NCBI GenBank assembly: GCA_003254925.1 | Contig: QANZ01053547.1 | Location: forward strand, 92,690-156,689 | Source: Chamaecrista fasciculata | Taxonomy: Eukaryota; Streptophyta; Magnoliopsida; Fabales; Fabaceae | Reading direction: 5' to 3' | DNA: 64,000 bases | In this document: in pieces, positions 1 through 17,372 of the stretch | Layout of the letters: each line of letters begins with the position of its first letter | Numbering within the stretch: the stretch's first letter is position 1 | Translations under genes and position numbers: made by a program | Notes under the pieces: model-generated | Databases searched by the model: none | Told to the model about the DNA's origin: nothing | The model's input: the letters and a program-made list of their open reading frames with translations, nothing else

Positions 1-900
1 TTCACCATGTATAAGCTCAGAACAAGAAAACCCCTGTTTCTGGCACTTATTCCCATTTTCACTCTGGTCCTCGTGTTACTCTTTTGTTACCCCATTTCAC
101 CAACCGTAAAAACAGTAACCTCAAAACAACACCAGAAATTCACATTGAAAAACACCATCTCCGGCTGCAATTAGCCCACTCCACATGCGAAGGAACAAGG
201 TACACTCAACTCTGCGTCTCTACACTCTCTTCTTTCCCAAATCTTAGCACCAAATCTCTCACACAAATCATATCTTCCCTCATAAACTACACTCTCCACG
301 AGGTCAAATCTTCCTCCTCAAACTGCACTGGACTCCGAAACAAGCTCAAAAATCTACACCCACTAGAAAACAGAGCCCTCGATGATTGCATCAAGCTCTT
401 CGATGACACCGTGGACGAACTCAACACCACCATGATAAATCTCTCCAACACCAAAATGAAGTCGAAACATGATTTGCAGACTCTGCTAAGCGCCGCAATG
501 ACTAATTTGTACACGTGTCTGGATGGGTTTGCTTACACAGAGGGCAATGTGAGGCACAAAATTCAGGACAGGTTGCTTCACATATCACACCATGTTAGTA
601 ACTCGTTGGTTATGCTCAAGAAAGTGCCAGCTGCAAGAGGATTACAAGTGAAGAAAGCGTCTGAATCTGATCACAACATGTTTCCTGAATACGGCAACAT
701 GATGAAAAGTGGATTCCCTTCATGGGTTTCCTCTAAAGAACGAAAGCTTCTAGAAGCCAATAATGTGAACGAGACCAGGTTCGATATTGTGGTGGCCAAA
801 GATGGCTCGGGAAATTTTACCACCATTGGAGAAGCACTTGCTGTGGCTCCAAACTCCAGCACAACCAGGCACGTGCATTTTTGTTTTTGATTTTTTCTAA

Positions 901-1329
901 GGTTAAATTACACTTTGGTATCTTGTTGTTTGGTCATATTTCACTTTGGTATCCTGTGATTTGAAAAATGACAATTTAGTACTCTGTGGTATTCTCCATT
1001 AACACTTTGGTATCTTTTAAAACTATTTTGTAATTTTAACTATAATAAATTTTGCAAAAAATTATATATTGACCCCCAATATTTTTAGAAAATTATAAAT
1101 AGGTCCCTGGATACATATTATCTAGAGACTAAAATGTAAACTTTAAAAAAAATTGGGGACAATATGTAAATTTTGAAAAATTTGTTATGTTTAAAATTAC
1201 AAAATAGCTCCAAATGGTACCAAAGTGTTAATGGAGAATATCCCATGGTACCAAAGTGTTATTTTTTAAACCACAGGGTATCAAAGTGAAATATGACAAA
1301 CCCACAGGGTACCAAAGTGTAATTTACTC
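901..1329. mobile_element. MULE-like foldback element in pectinesterase pseudogene intron
   Basis: The ends are inverted: TAAATTACACTTTGGTA at the left (904-920) answers TACCAAAGTGTAATTTA at the right (1310-1326). Both arms contain repeated CTTTGGTATC / GGTACCAAAGTG words about 40 bp apart. The flanks tttttctaa (892-900) and tttttttaa (1330-1338) match at 8 of 9 positions, as expected for a Mutator-type target duplication, although they are T-rich. There is no coding capacity. The same family recurs at 26761-27272. Confidence -1.
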
Positions 1330-2083
1330 TTTTTTTAATTTTGGGAATTAAAAAAATATAATTAATTAGGAAGTTAATTGGTTTATAACTTTATATTTGA
1401 TAGGATTGTGATACACATAAAAGCTGGGGCGTACTTGGAGAATGTGGAGGTGATAAAGAAAAAGAGGAATGTGATGTTGGTGGGAGACGGAATTGGAAAG
1501 ACTGTTGTCAAAGGTAGTAGGAAACAAGGAATGTTATAGACGGGACCACTTTCCAATCCGCCACTGTAGGTGCGATTCAACCTCTGTTTTTCTATATTGC
1601 TAGCTAGTAGCTACTACCTTCAAATCTTAATTTCCTCTATAAATATATATATCCAGCTTAATTAGATTAATTGAATTACAAAATAAATTAAAACACATGG
1701 ACCTGGACCAAATTACACGTTAGATATCCTGCGTGCTCACTGTGAGTCTTATAAAAGCAAAAAGAGTGTAGAGAAGACAGAATGAAATGAAATGGATGGT
1801 CTAAGGTCATCACCAATTACATGTTTGAGATCGAAATCACTTTGTATTTTGATGAAAAGGACTTCATTTTTTAAGCCCCAATGGATAAAGAAATTATTAA
1901 TGCCTCTTACTATCCCTCAACCTCAAGGCATAAATTTTTGGCAAATGCAACGCCCGTGAATATCTAGATATAAGAGAAAAGATTTTTGTCCTTATATACT
2001 TTGTATTATTGCCAAACTAAGATGTCATAGACTCCGTGATAAAAAATGGGTAATGGTGGACAAATGCCTTTCTATTTAAAAAA

Positions 2084-2200
2084 AATATAAATTTACCTCA
2101 AAATTTTAAAGAAATAATAACTCTTGATCCCTCTACATAGAAATTGAGATAAATTTTGGTGCATTATTGTTTCTTTAAAATTTTAAGGTAAATTTATATT
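2084..2200. repeat. Small inverted repeat (MITE-like)
   Basis: The left arm (2084-2118, ATAAATTTACCTCAAAATTT then AAAGAAATAAT) is nearly the reverse complement of the right arm (2163-2200). They are separated by a loop of about 45 bp. No target duplication is obvious. It is probably a short MITE; the class is not assignable by eye. Confidence -1.
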
Positions 2201-2322
2201 TCCAAGTCTATTTTTAGAGTGTAATTAATACACCTTAACAAGTGTCCTAAGGGCACTAGTTAGCATTACCCTAAAAAAATATATATCACACACTCTTTCT
2301 GTTGGTTGTCTCGGGCGCCGAC

Positions 2323-2342
2323 ATTATTATTATTATTATTAT
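2323..2342. repeat. (ATT)n microsatellite
   Basis: Six or more uninterrupted ATT units. Confidence -1.
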
Positions 2343-3472
2343 TGGAATTTAGATCCTAGGTTAGGGGCTAATATGAAAAGAAGAGTTTTCTTTGTTCTTT
2401 GGGTCATAAATGAACTGTTCTAGATAAAGAGCTATCTTCATGTAAATTTGTTAGTGTGTGACTAATAGAATGGACCCAGAGAGTTTAAAGTCCAAAACTT
2501 CTTTAAAGCCCAGCCCACGAGCCCACTTTGAGAATTACTTGTTATTTATTAATCTAAATCATAAGGGAAATTTTAAGATGTAAATTAGGATATTTATATA
2601 AGAAAAAAATTTATATCAAGTTTCTTATATTTTTGCTATCAAGTTCATCTAATCATAAGTTTTAATTACATTATCTCTCTTCAATGATTAGTCATACAAA
2701 AAGTGATGTTTAATATTCTCTCTATCATGATTAGTCATGTATAAAATTTTTGTGACGTGTCAAATGTTGATTAGAGAATTTGATAACAAAATATAAGGAA
2801 TTTAATAAAAATTTTGTCCTTTATACAATTGCATATCATTGTGAGATGATCCTAATCTATCCGCATTCTATGAATGCAGGTTGGTGGGATATGAAGACAC
2901 CCTCTACGTCCACTCCTTCCGTCAATTCTATCGCGAATGCGACATTTACGGCACCATCGACTTCATCTTTGTTGGCAATGCTGCCGCCGTATTCCAAAAC
3001 TGCAACCTATACGCTCGCAAGCCTAATCATAACCAGAACAATGGATCAGACCCTAACCAAAACACTGCCATTTCTATTTTCAACTGCAAACTTACTGCTG
3101 CTTCTCATTTGGGACGCCCTTGGAAGCCTTTTTCTAGGACGGTTTATTTAAGATGTGATTGACCCTGCTGCTTGGTTGGAATGGGATGGTGAATTTGGGT
3201 TGGATACATACAGTGTATTATGGAGAGTATATGGCTCCAACACTAGCAAGCGAGTTACGTGGCCTGGTTATAGGGTTATTAATTCCTCTATTGAGGCTGC
3301 TCATTTCACGGCTGCCCAATTCATTCAAGGTTATGATTGGTTGAACTCCACTGCCATTCCTTTTTATCTTAACTTGGTCTGATCCATTAACACTTCTCTT
3401 TTTTGGATCTTAGCCTCACTTTGTTGCAGGCCCAAACTGACAACCCAACAAATTCAACACTATATAATAAAT

Positions 3473-3560
3473 AACGTGGGTATATGTCTTTTTTTTTTTT
3501 TTTNNNNNNNNNNNNNNNNNNNTTTTTTTTTTTTTTTTGGCCAACGTGGGTATATGTCTT
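3473..3560. repeat. 18-bp direct repeat flanking poly-T and a 19-bp gap
   Basis: The 18-mer aacgtgggtatatgtctt occurs at 3473-3490 and again at 3543-3560. Between them are only a T-run, 19 Ns (3504-3522) and more Ts. It may be the target duplication of a retroposed poly-A tail, or an assembly artefact at an unresolved homopolymer. Confidence -1.
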
Positions 3561-3596
3561 GTATACTCATATAAATCCAATTCCAAATATAGTTAC

Positions 3597-4020
3597 GGTA
3601 AAGTGTACTTTTAGTCCTATAATTTTTATTCAGGTCTCAACTTGGTTCCATAACTTTTTTTGTTGCACTTTTGGTCTCATGTCTTTTGCTCAAGTTGCAA
3701 ATTTGGTCCCGGGTTGCACTTTTGGTCTCATATCTTTGGGTTAGGTTACAGAATTAGTCTCATATCTTTTGGTCAAGTTGCAAAATTGATCCCATATTTT
3801 TGGGCGAGGTGCAAAATTAGTTTTATATTTTTAGATCAAGTGGGATTGACGATGCAACTTTTTATAAAAATATGAGACCAATTCTGCAACTTGACAGAAA
3901 GATATGGGATCAAATCTGCAACTTCTTACAAAGATATGAGACCAAAAGTGAAACAAAAAAAGTTTTGGGACCAAATTGAGACTTTAGCAAAAGTTATGGG
4001 ACCAAAAGTGCATTTTGACC
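3597..4020. mobile_element. Foldback element, GGTCTCAT/ATGAGACC type
   Basis: The left end GGTAAAGTGTACTTTTAGTC (3597-3616) is inverted at the right end (GGACCAAAAGTGCATTTTGA then CC, to 4020). Inside, the phrase GGTCTCAT..TTTTG is repeated several times, and its complement ATGAGACCAAAA is repeated in the other half. The flanking 9-mers tatagttac and tatattgtt agree only partly, so target duplication is weak here. It is closely related to the copy at 19100-19491, which has an exact 9-bp duplication. Confidence -1.
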
Positions 4021-9436
<5,416 letters not shown>

Positions 9437-10765
9437 CTAACACCTTAATCTCTGTCTTATGATCTTATCCTTGTGTGTGTATGTGTGTGTGTTTTTACTA
9501 TTATTATTTACTACTACTATTTGGGTAGTCGCATTCCTTGGAAGTGCACAAGGTGGAAAAAGAAGGCACCTATCCCCCAAGGAAAGTAAAATAGATAGCT
9601 TTTGTGTTTGGTTATTATTGTTGCAAACTTTAGGTTAGGGTTTAGGAGTTTGACTCATGATGGCCTTAGTGAACTGGGTGGGTTCTTGCTTTTGCTAACT
9701 CATTGTGGTGTTCTTCAAGGTTAAAACTTTAATGGATATGGGAAATAGTTGTTATGTGTCGGATCCCCACTTCATTTGTTTGTTCGTTACTCATTCGCGC
9801 TAACCAAAAGGCATTGAACCACTTCGCCCCACTTTTTCCTAGAGACTTGGAATTTATTACTCCAATGAGTCAAATTATTTGGACTTGGAATTATTTATTT
9901 GTTAATATAATGTGCTTGCATAAGTGAGATTAAAATGAATAAGAGATGTAAAGCTCTAGGAAGTCGGAACTTAACTTTTCTATGAAAATGGGGAAAGGAG
10001 AAATCTGAATATTTTTACCAAATAGTGCAAGGGCTATCGAGTAATTGACCGTTGAAAGAAGAGAGGGCAAGGAAGAAAGTGAGAGAGGATTTGGCCATTT
10101 GGGTGACATGTGAAATGTGTTGGGGGACGTGGGATTTGTGGATCATACGGTCAAAAAAGCTGACTCAAAGCGTCAGGAATGTCAGAAGACCAAGAGTTTT
10201 CCCAAAATTACAAGGGACCCAATCCAAACACAACACACCTAAATAGTTTATACTTTATACTTACATTCATTCCTCATGCTCCCAAAATCATTTTAATACA
10301 CTCAAACAAATTTCTCAAATCACTCTTAAATGTGCCTCCGTTTTCTCACTCTTGACGGACATAATGAACGACTGATATTTGATGAGTACAAATTTGTTGT
10401 TTTAGAAGTTAATATCAACTTAGTTCCCTTATGATCTAACAAAATAGAACACATAAAACTTTTCAAAATAAAGATCATGGTCATTTTCTCAATGTTCTCA
10501 TTTATTTCATTTATAACAACAAAATCAGGATGCAGTAAGAACTACGAAGCGCCATGTGAACCTCCCAGCGAAGGAAAACAAACAGCTTCTAAGTTCTCAC
10601 TTCTCAGCAAAGGAAAAACAAGAAATATAGCAGCATGACCATCGTTTATCAAGTCGGGAGAACAATACGTTGATCACAATTCACACATAAAAGGCAGGAC
10701 TTTATTAGTTTATTTACATATGAAACTGAAATTGTCTTGGGTCACCCGTCCAAGGCACCACTTTC
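9437..10765. other. Intergenic between convergent endoglucanase and sucrose synthase genes
   Basis: Contains the 3' untranslated regions of both genes and a GT microsatellite (about 9472-9493). On the minus strand an AATAAA-type signal lies in about 10700-10720, suiting the sucrose synthase mRNA end. No other gene is seen. Confidence -1.
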
Positions 10766-13700
10766 TCAATTAGCATCATCCAATGTATGCGGAACAGAAT
10801 TAGCCTGCCAAATTTGTGGACATCAATCATCAATTTCAGTATTAACATAGTTAAACAATCTTGATTAGTATCACATAACAATGAAAGTAACAACAGTAAC
10901 ACTCACCAAATCACGGAACTTAAGGATGTAGAACATCTCAAGATAACGCCGAGTCTCACGCCTCTCTAGTTTGGACACATACTTCCAGAAGCTATAAACT
11001 CCCGCCAAGGTCATAAGCCTTTCAGAGTAGATCTTCCATGTGTACCTATGTTATAAAGTGAATACTTCGCTTAGCATACTGCATCACACTCAAAAGGCAA
11101 AGAGCTTCCAATAAAAGAAAACAAGCACACCTTTCATAAATTCTTTGGAGACCAGCATCAGATATTTTATTCCAATGAGTTGGGTCCTCCTTGCATCGTT
11201 GAAAGAAATCCACCAATAGTTCAGAAGCTTGGTCAGGGTGATAAGGATCAATATGAAATCCTGATATGCCATGCTCAATTATCTCAGCTGGACCACCATG
11301 GAGAGTAGCAAATGTTGGTAGTCCACACGTCATGGCCTCCACAACCGTGAGCCCAAAAGCTTCATAGAATGCAGGCTGCAAGAGATAAGGTTTAGAATCA
11401 TATCTAGATATATATACCAGAAGGTCATGATGGATCAGCCATTACGGCGACCCCAGTGCACAAGGCTCCCACTAGGTGGGGTCTGGAGAGGGTCAAGATG
11501 TACGCAGTCTTACCCCTGCTTTGCAGAGACATTGTTTTCAGGATTTGAAAACGTGACCTCTTGGTCACCAAGCAGCAACCTTACCGTTGCGCCAAGGCTC
11601 ACCATGATGGATCAGCCATAATAGAATAATATTAGTCCAAAGGCTTCTTTTTTTTTTTTTTTCAATCATACCTGAACGAAAGCACCTTTTGTGTCTGCTA
11701 TGTAGCGATACAACTCTCCATTTCGAGCTCTATTTGTTTGTGCGGTAATCCACCGAAAATCACCATCTAAGTTGTATTGCTTCATGAGGCCATGCATCTT
11801 CTCAATTTCTGATATCTCTTCTCTGTCACTTGACTTGTTTACATCAATATAGCCAGCTACCACAACCAGGTTGACCAGTTCCCTCAATTTGCTGTTCTTA
11901 GCATAGCTTTCTACCAAACCGCTTATGTTTTTCACTTGGTCTAACCTTGCCATGGAGAAAATTATGGGCTTTGATCGGTCCTTAAGTGTACCACTGCCAC
12001 AACAGAAACAAAGATCGATTATGTTCTCCTCGTAACAGACTGTAATTTATAGCTGAGATTCACTCCATAACTACAAAGCAAGTAATTGTAGGAAGCTAAT
12101 ATACAAAAACTGGACGATGCCTTGCATGATATATATATATCAGACAATTAATCGAACTTTCATTCATATTGTTAAGGTCGAGTCGTGGAATTAATCAGAT
12201 GGCCTATACTTCGGGAGATGCAAAATACAAATCCATCTAGAAAGTATCCCAATTTATGAATTTAGTAATTGAAATACTCACATGTATTCATCAGACGGCT
12301 GGGTATCAAACAATAACTTTTCAATTGAACCATGGAAAGCAGTGAGTCTATTCTGCTTTTCAGAATAGGGAAAATATATGCTCATATCTGCTCCGGGAGA
12401 GACAATATTGAACTTAGGATCAAAAACATCAATGCCATGGACAACCCTATAGAGGCCAGGAAGAGTAAAAGCAGTGTGGCTCTCATACTGGCCAACAGTA
12501 TTCTTCCTGAAAGGATCACAAAAGTAAATGTCAGGACATTTAGCAATTAGCATCACAGACAACCTACATTTTAAAAGGATTTAAAAAATAGCAAAAACTG
12601 AAATCTAGCACAAGGTATGGGCATGTGAGATGAACATGTAAAGCTGAAGCCTGAGGCTCAGAGTGCAAGAGATGGATCAGCAGGGAAATGTGCAATTTGC
12701 TTTCCATATGTTAGTTGAAGAACATAGTATAACCTTCATTGTTAAGTTATCATTAAAACTACTGGATTTAGATATTATATATTGATAATGTTAGTGAGCA
12801 AACAAAAGAGGGTTAAAGTATGCAGCAATATTAATAGAAATGTACTATCATAAACCATCAATCATAATATACTTACGTTCCAGCAATCTCTTGATATGTA
12901 CTAGTGATGATAAAGTCAGCATTGTTCATTGCTATTAGGTCAGCAGTGAATTGGCATGAAAAATGATACTTTTCTTCAAACTGCTTCCAATATAAATCTG
13001 AATCTGGATATTTTGTTTTCTCCAGTGCATGTGCTATTGTGCACTACAAATATCAAACATTTGAATCTAGTAAGTTGCATCATTCGAAGATGATAACATG
13101 AACTTGGCATTTTATATAGCAGAATAACGGGGAGACAAATGAAGAAAGACGATAATAACCTGTGTAACTCCCATTTTATAAGCTAATAATGATGCAACAA
13201 GATTTCCATCACTGTAGTTTCCGATGATGAAATCAGGATAACCCTGTAACTCAGCAGCAATTTCACTGGCAACATCCTGTTTGGCAACCATGATCATTAA
13301 ATGGAAAGTTCAGCAAAAGATGTGTAAAACCTACAACTGTCATAGCTCTTTTTCCATTACCTAAACTAAGCTTGAAGAAAATTAATTTCAGAACAATGGT
13401 TCACATTCAGGGATAATTCAAGCTAAATATGTTCAGACACTTGCCTCAGCATAAGTCTCCAGATAAGGCCATACATCAAACCTTGAGATCCATTTACGAA
13501 GAATTCCTTTCTCTGATCTGAAAGGAACTCGTAAAATATGAGAGTGTTCAGTACCACTGACTCTTTCTAGCCGCTGGTTGCATGTGGTTCCCTTGGCATC
13601 AGGTATCAACCTGGTAACCTTGAAACAGTAAAGAATAAATTATTAAATTTGAACCTGAAAAGATAAATCAACTACAAACCTAGTCAAAATTGAAGAACTG

Positions 13701-16288
13701 ATCCAGGATGATACACTCACAATAAGAATCCTTGGAGTGAAATCCAGTCCTTGTTTCTGGATTCTCAGAAGCATCTCATTCTCAAGGGCACGCACTTGAT
13801 CCAGTATATAAACAACCTGCAGACAGAAAACTTTCATTTTAAAATGGGGCCAAGACTTTAAATATAATTCAAATGAATGCAAGATTCAGAAATGAATAGG
13901 GACAAGAAGATTATTTTTATGGTACATGAAATTTACCTGCCCACCAGTGTCGGGCAAACCCAAGACATTGGCTTGCCCAAAGTAGCCATGAGGAGATAAT
14001 ATAACAACATCAAACACCATAGGTACTCTCCCAAGAAAAGTTTCTAGTGTAGAAGGATCAGGAGCCTGAAGAATGTCCAAAAGAAGATGCATCATCTCCA
14101 ATACGCGTTCAGCAGTATCACCCCAACCTCTATCAAAACCCATTCCTTGTAATCTGGAATCAGAAATCAAGTCAAAGAAGAAGAAAGATATCAAACTCCA
14201 CTCTTCTACAGAAATTATCACATCATTATCCATGCAGCAAATAACCAAAAAAAGAGAAAAGGAGTTAAGCTTACACATATTCAAACTCAGAGTAGCCTGT
14301 CTCAGGTTTAACCTTAGAAAGATATTCCTCAGCCTTGACCAAAGCAGCCTGAAGCTTTGAGATGCTTTGGATACGATCATTTAACATTAGTCCCTGTACC
14401 ACAATCATCAAGGGGAAGAAAAATTGGTTACCATCAATAGAGTACAGAAAGTACATAGTAAAAATACAACATCAAGCACCCTACAACAGAGAATATATCG
14501 AAAGAAACAGTACATAATAAAACTACATTCAACAAAACATAAGCATAATAGAAGAAGGAATAGTTGTTCAAAACTACATTGTTGTAGTCTAGTACAACCT
14601 CTATGTTACAAGTAACAAGTAACAACTGCCAAGCAAAGGAGACTTACATGCCCTTTATACTTGTGAGCTCGAAGGAAATCAAGCAATGGCTCCAAAGAAT
14701 CCTTATTCCGAAACATACTAGAAGAAAGATGACGATTGAGAAATTGAACACCATTGCCAATGGATGATGACCGGGATGGACGAGGAAATGAAGCATTGAA
14801 TGGCTCAAGATCGAGCTCCAGTACATAATTGTCAGAAACCCTAATAATTTTTAAAATTTCAAAAATGAAAAAAAAAAAAAACAGAGATGATGTCACAGAA
14901 CTTTCTTAGGAAATACATGTGTGTGTGTATAAACTTAAAGAATAAGCTAAGAGATAGATTTTATTACGTTCCATCAACAAGTTCTTCTTTGAAGTGAAGA
15001 TATTCAGCGACGCTCAATTGCTCCACACTGAGTTCATGGACATTAACACGAACATATTCCCAAACACCAGGTCTTGGACGAACTGCTATTGCCACAAAAG
15101 GAGGCAAAACTATGGCTTCCTATCATAAAATAACATGAGCATCACATTTTAGTAGAATATAGAGTGACTTGCACAAATTTGAGAGTTTCACTTGCTAAAA
15201 GAAAAAGAAAAACTCAATTATCTGAACGGTGCAAAGTTTTCTTGGAGGCGATATGTTAAAAGCTTTCAATTTAGTCAATAAAACTTAATTGTTGAGCAGA
15301 CAAGTCACTAATATGCCACACTTGCAATTACTAATTTGATATCACTTTGCATTCTAACTCTAATTAGGAATGCAATTTATTTCCGTTAGATCATACAAAT
15401 AAGTCATACTTTGTCCAAAATGTATTACAATAGTCATGTGAACTTGTGGTTAAATAACAATAAAATATTTTTTTTAATCGGTAGAAAGCTAGCGAAATCC
15501 ATATAAATGTATAATATATGGATTACGGAGTGACTAAATTAATATTTAAACCAAAGTTATAATAGTTTAATTCACCTGCGCGGACTTGAGGATTTCGCCA
15601 AAGGGACCATTTTTCACGTCCTGTGATGCTTCATCATCGCCGAGGATACTGTTGAGCTCATCAATCAAATTATGGGGTTGCAAAATCCGTTTCCCCTGAG
15701 CTACATACCTTCAAACGCAAAAACAACGTTCAATACAAATTAAAATCGATTAAGCAGTGAAATACTAGCATTCTCTGACACTGAAGGATAGAAAGAAATT
15801 AAAACAGAGACACGCGATAAATACCAAAATGACCATCATACGGCAAAAACTTCATTTTCTGATTTTCTCTCACATCTCCCCCAAAATAAACCGAGAGATT
15901 CAACAAACCCAACTTCGTAAATTTCAGAACCCAAAATTTCCCACTATCGAAAAGAAGACGAGGATGTTAAAAATCCTCTGTTTTGACAACACTTTGACCT
16001 TAATGATCGGTTGGGGAAAATGAAAACTGTTTGTATTTCAGGTTTTCCGGAAAACATTTAAAGAGATGGGATTGAACAAACAGGATGAAACTAGCAAGAT
16101 TGAATCTTGTACAGGAAAAAGCCAGATATGAAGAAGAAATTAAGGAAGCAACGCAAAAAAAAGTTGAAAGGAAGCGAGAAGTAATGAAACCTGGAGAGGA
16201 GAGAAACGAGCTCGTTACGATGAGCAGAGAGAGTATCCTCGACTCGATCTCTGATACTGGGAAGTCGACCGAGCTTGCGTTGAGCCAT
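10766..16288 (-). CDS. SUS: Sucrose synthase (SUS2/SUS3-like clade)
   Basis: Reversibly cleaves sucrose with UDP to UDP-glucose and fructose in the cytosol, feeding cellulose, starch and glycolysis. Coding exons from the 5' end: 16191-16288, 15576-15708, 14968-15119, 14648-14840, 14275-14393, 13937-14153, 13721-13816, 13445-13618, 13160-13276, 12877-13043, 12282-12506, 11672-11993, 11131-11375, 10907-11045, 10766-10804; total 811 residues. The N-terminus ([15 protein letters not shown]) holds the conserved phosphorylatable Ser at 11. [19 protein letters not shown] opens the GT-B fold, and [20 protein letters not shown] carries the paired Glu of GT4 retaining transferases. The [19 protein letters not shown] segment and [18 protein letters not shown] region resemble the Arabidopsis SUS2/SUS3 branch. 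One intron (13277-13444 side, donor after 13445) uses GC-AG. A SINE sits in the intron 11376-11671. Intact. Confidence -1.
11443..11602 (-). mobile_element. Au-type SINE in a sucrose synthase intron
   Basis: On the minus strand the body reads a tRNA-like head (GGCGCAACGGTAAGGTTGC), a degenerate B-box region (TTTTCAAATCC) and the Au-family core GGTAAGACTGCGTACAT followed by GACCCTCTCCAGACCCCAC. It is bounded by exact 17-bp direct repeats catgatggatcagccat at 11426-11442 and 11603-11619, the target-site duplication of LINE-mediated insertion. It is oriented the same way as the host gene. The exact long duplication suggests a fairly recent insertion. Confidence -1.
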
Positions 16289-16411
16289 GATGATGGGTAT
16301 GTTGATGATGATTCCTCAGAACAATTTTAGACTTTCGAAAGCTCTCGTTTTCTTCTCAGAGCAAGAGTGTTTCACAGAGCAGAGTAATGGCCTGAGTGAT
16401 CAAAAGGGAAA

Positions 16412-16414
<3 letters not shown>

Positions 16415-16442
<28 letters not shown>
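16415..16442. repeat. (GA)n tract upstream of sucrose synthase
   Basis: About 14 GA units, seen as CT on the coding strand, 130-150 bp before the sucrose synthase start codon. It probably falls in the 5' untranslated or core promoter region, where CT-rich tracts are common in plant genes. Confidence -1.
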
Positions 16443-16446
<4 letters not shown>

Positions 16447-17040
16447 ATGGTTTTTTCCTTGTCAGAGAAGTGTGACGTGTTAGCTCCAGAAGAACCGAAT
16501 ATATAGAAGCAGCGCGCAAAGAGAAAAGGAAGAAAGAGAAATGAGGAAGCACAAAGGACAAAGGAGGTGGTGGCGTGGCGAATGGTGATTATTCCATTAT
16601 TCCATTATATATCAAATGCAATATCAATTTTGTACGGGCGGAATAGAGGAAATTATATTAATCTTTTTAAAAAAAATAAAAAAGGGTCTAAATTTCATAT
16701 AAAAAGGCTCAATAATTAAGTTATTTTGAGTTTTTTTATATATTAAAAATGATGAAAGAGTTCAAAAAGAACGTTTTAAAGTCATACTATTAGAGTATAC
16801 CGATATCTTAAGTCATATTTTGAGTTAATAAAGAGTAATAAAGTTCAGACATCTAACTGTTTGAATTTTTTTTAATTGGTATGAAAATCTTATTTCAAAG
16901 ATAATGTATGAAATAAGATTGAGAGGTTTCTCGGATAGAAGTGAAAAAGTAGACTATTTTTAGAAGTATTGATAGTTAGGTATTTTATTTTAAACTATTT
17001 AATAAAATAGGCCATTTTTACTGTTTATGAGATCGGCTCA

Positions 17041-17289
17041 TACACAGGGCGCAAGCAATAAAGTGGATAAAAAGGAAACGGAGGGCGCTATCAACAAACA
17101 GCATATCCAAATTTAACACAAGGCGCACTTCACAAATGAACCATTCAAGAATTTAATTTTCAACAACATAAGGCGCGTTCATTAAATGGAACATCTAAAA
17201 ATTTAATATTTTTCTCCTAACACAAGGCGCTCACAATAAGTGGACCATTCAAAAACATAATTTTCCTACCCATAACACAAGGCGCACTC
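17041..17289. repeat. Tandem array with AAGGCGC core, truncated by gap
   Basis: At least five copies of a unit of about 50-65 bp, each with an (A)AGGCGC or GGGCGC core followed by a CA-rich segment and a phrase like AAATGGACCATTCAAAAATT. Units are diverged. The array runs into 83 Ns, so its true length is unknown. Confidence -1.
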
Positions 17290-17372
17290 NNNNNNNNNNN
17301 NNNNNNNNNNNNNNNNNNNNNNNNNNNNNNNNNNNNNNNNNNNNNNNNNNNNNNNNNNNNNNNNNNNNNNNN
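17290..17372. other. Assembly gap (83 N)
   Basis: Unsequenced bases directly after the AAGGCGC tandem array; the repeat probably caused the break. Confidence -1.

Larger units (their letters stand above)
1569..2879. other. Non-coding stretch inside the pectinesterase pseudogene
   Basis: This AT-rich segment separates the last recognisable piece of exon 2 from exon 3. I looked for the missing pectinesterase core here and did not find it. It holds a small inverted repeat (2084-2200) and an ATT microsatellite (about 2323-2342). Confidence -1.
7..3382 (+). pseudogene. Pectin methylesterase (PMEI-PME type) pseudogene
   Basis: This is a type-I pectinesterase: a membrane anchor, a PME-inhibitor-like pro-region (STCEGT...CVSTL, about 171-640) and a pectinesterase domain starting at DIVVAKDGSGNFTTI (785-830). 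Intact enzymes de-esterify wall homogalacturonan. The ATG at 7 opens a hydrophobic anchor, but that frame stops at the TAG at 172-174, while the pro-region continues in another frame, so there is a frameshift between. Exon 2 (about 1404-1568, VIHIKAGAYLENVEV) has a second frameshift near 1537. About 38 codons of the catalytic core, including the segment carrying the family's QAVAL motif, are missing before exon 3 (2880-3152, [10 protein letters not shown]). Exon 3 has DFIFVGNAA instead of DFIFGNAA, a shortened LGRPWK region, and further frame breaks at about 3152 and 3213. The C-terminus (VTWPGYRVINSS to the stop at 3382) is recognisable. The combined lesions exclude a simple sequencing error. 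Family is certain; non-functionality is inferred. Confidence -1.

Noticed and set aside
84-890. Reading the first pectinesterase exon as an intact gene starting near 84.
   Set aside because: There is no ATG at that point; the real ATG and membrane anchor at 7 are in another frame, and downstream exons are broken.
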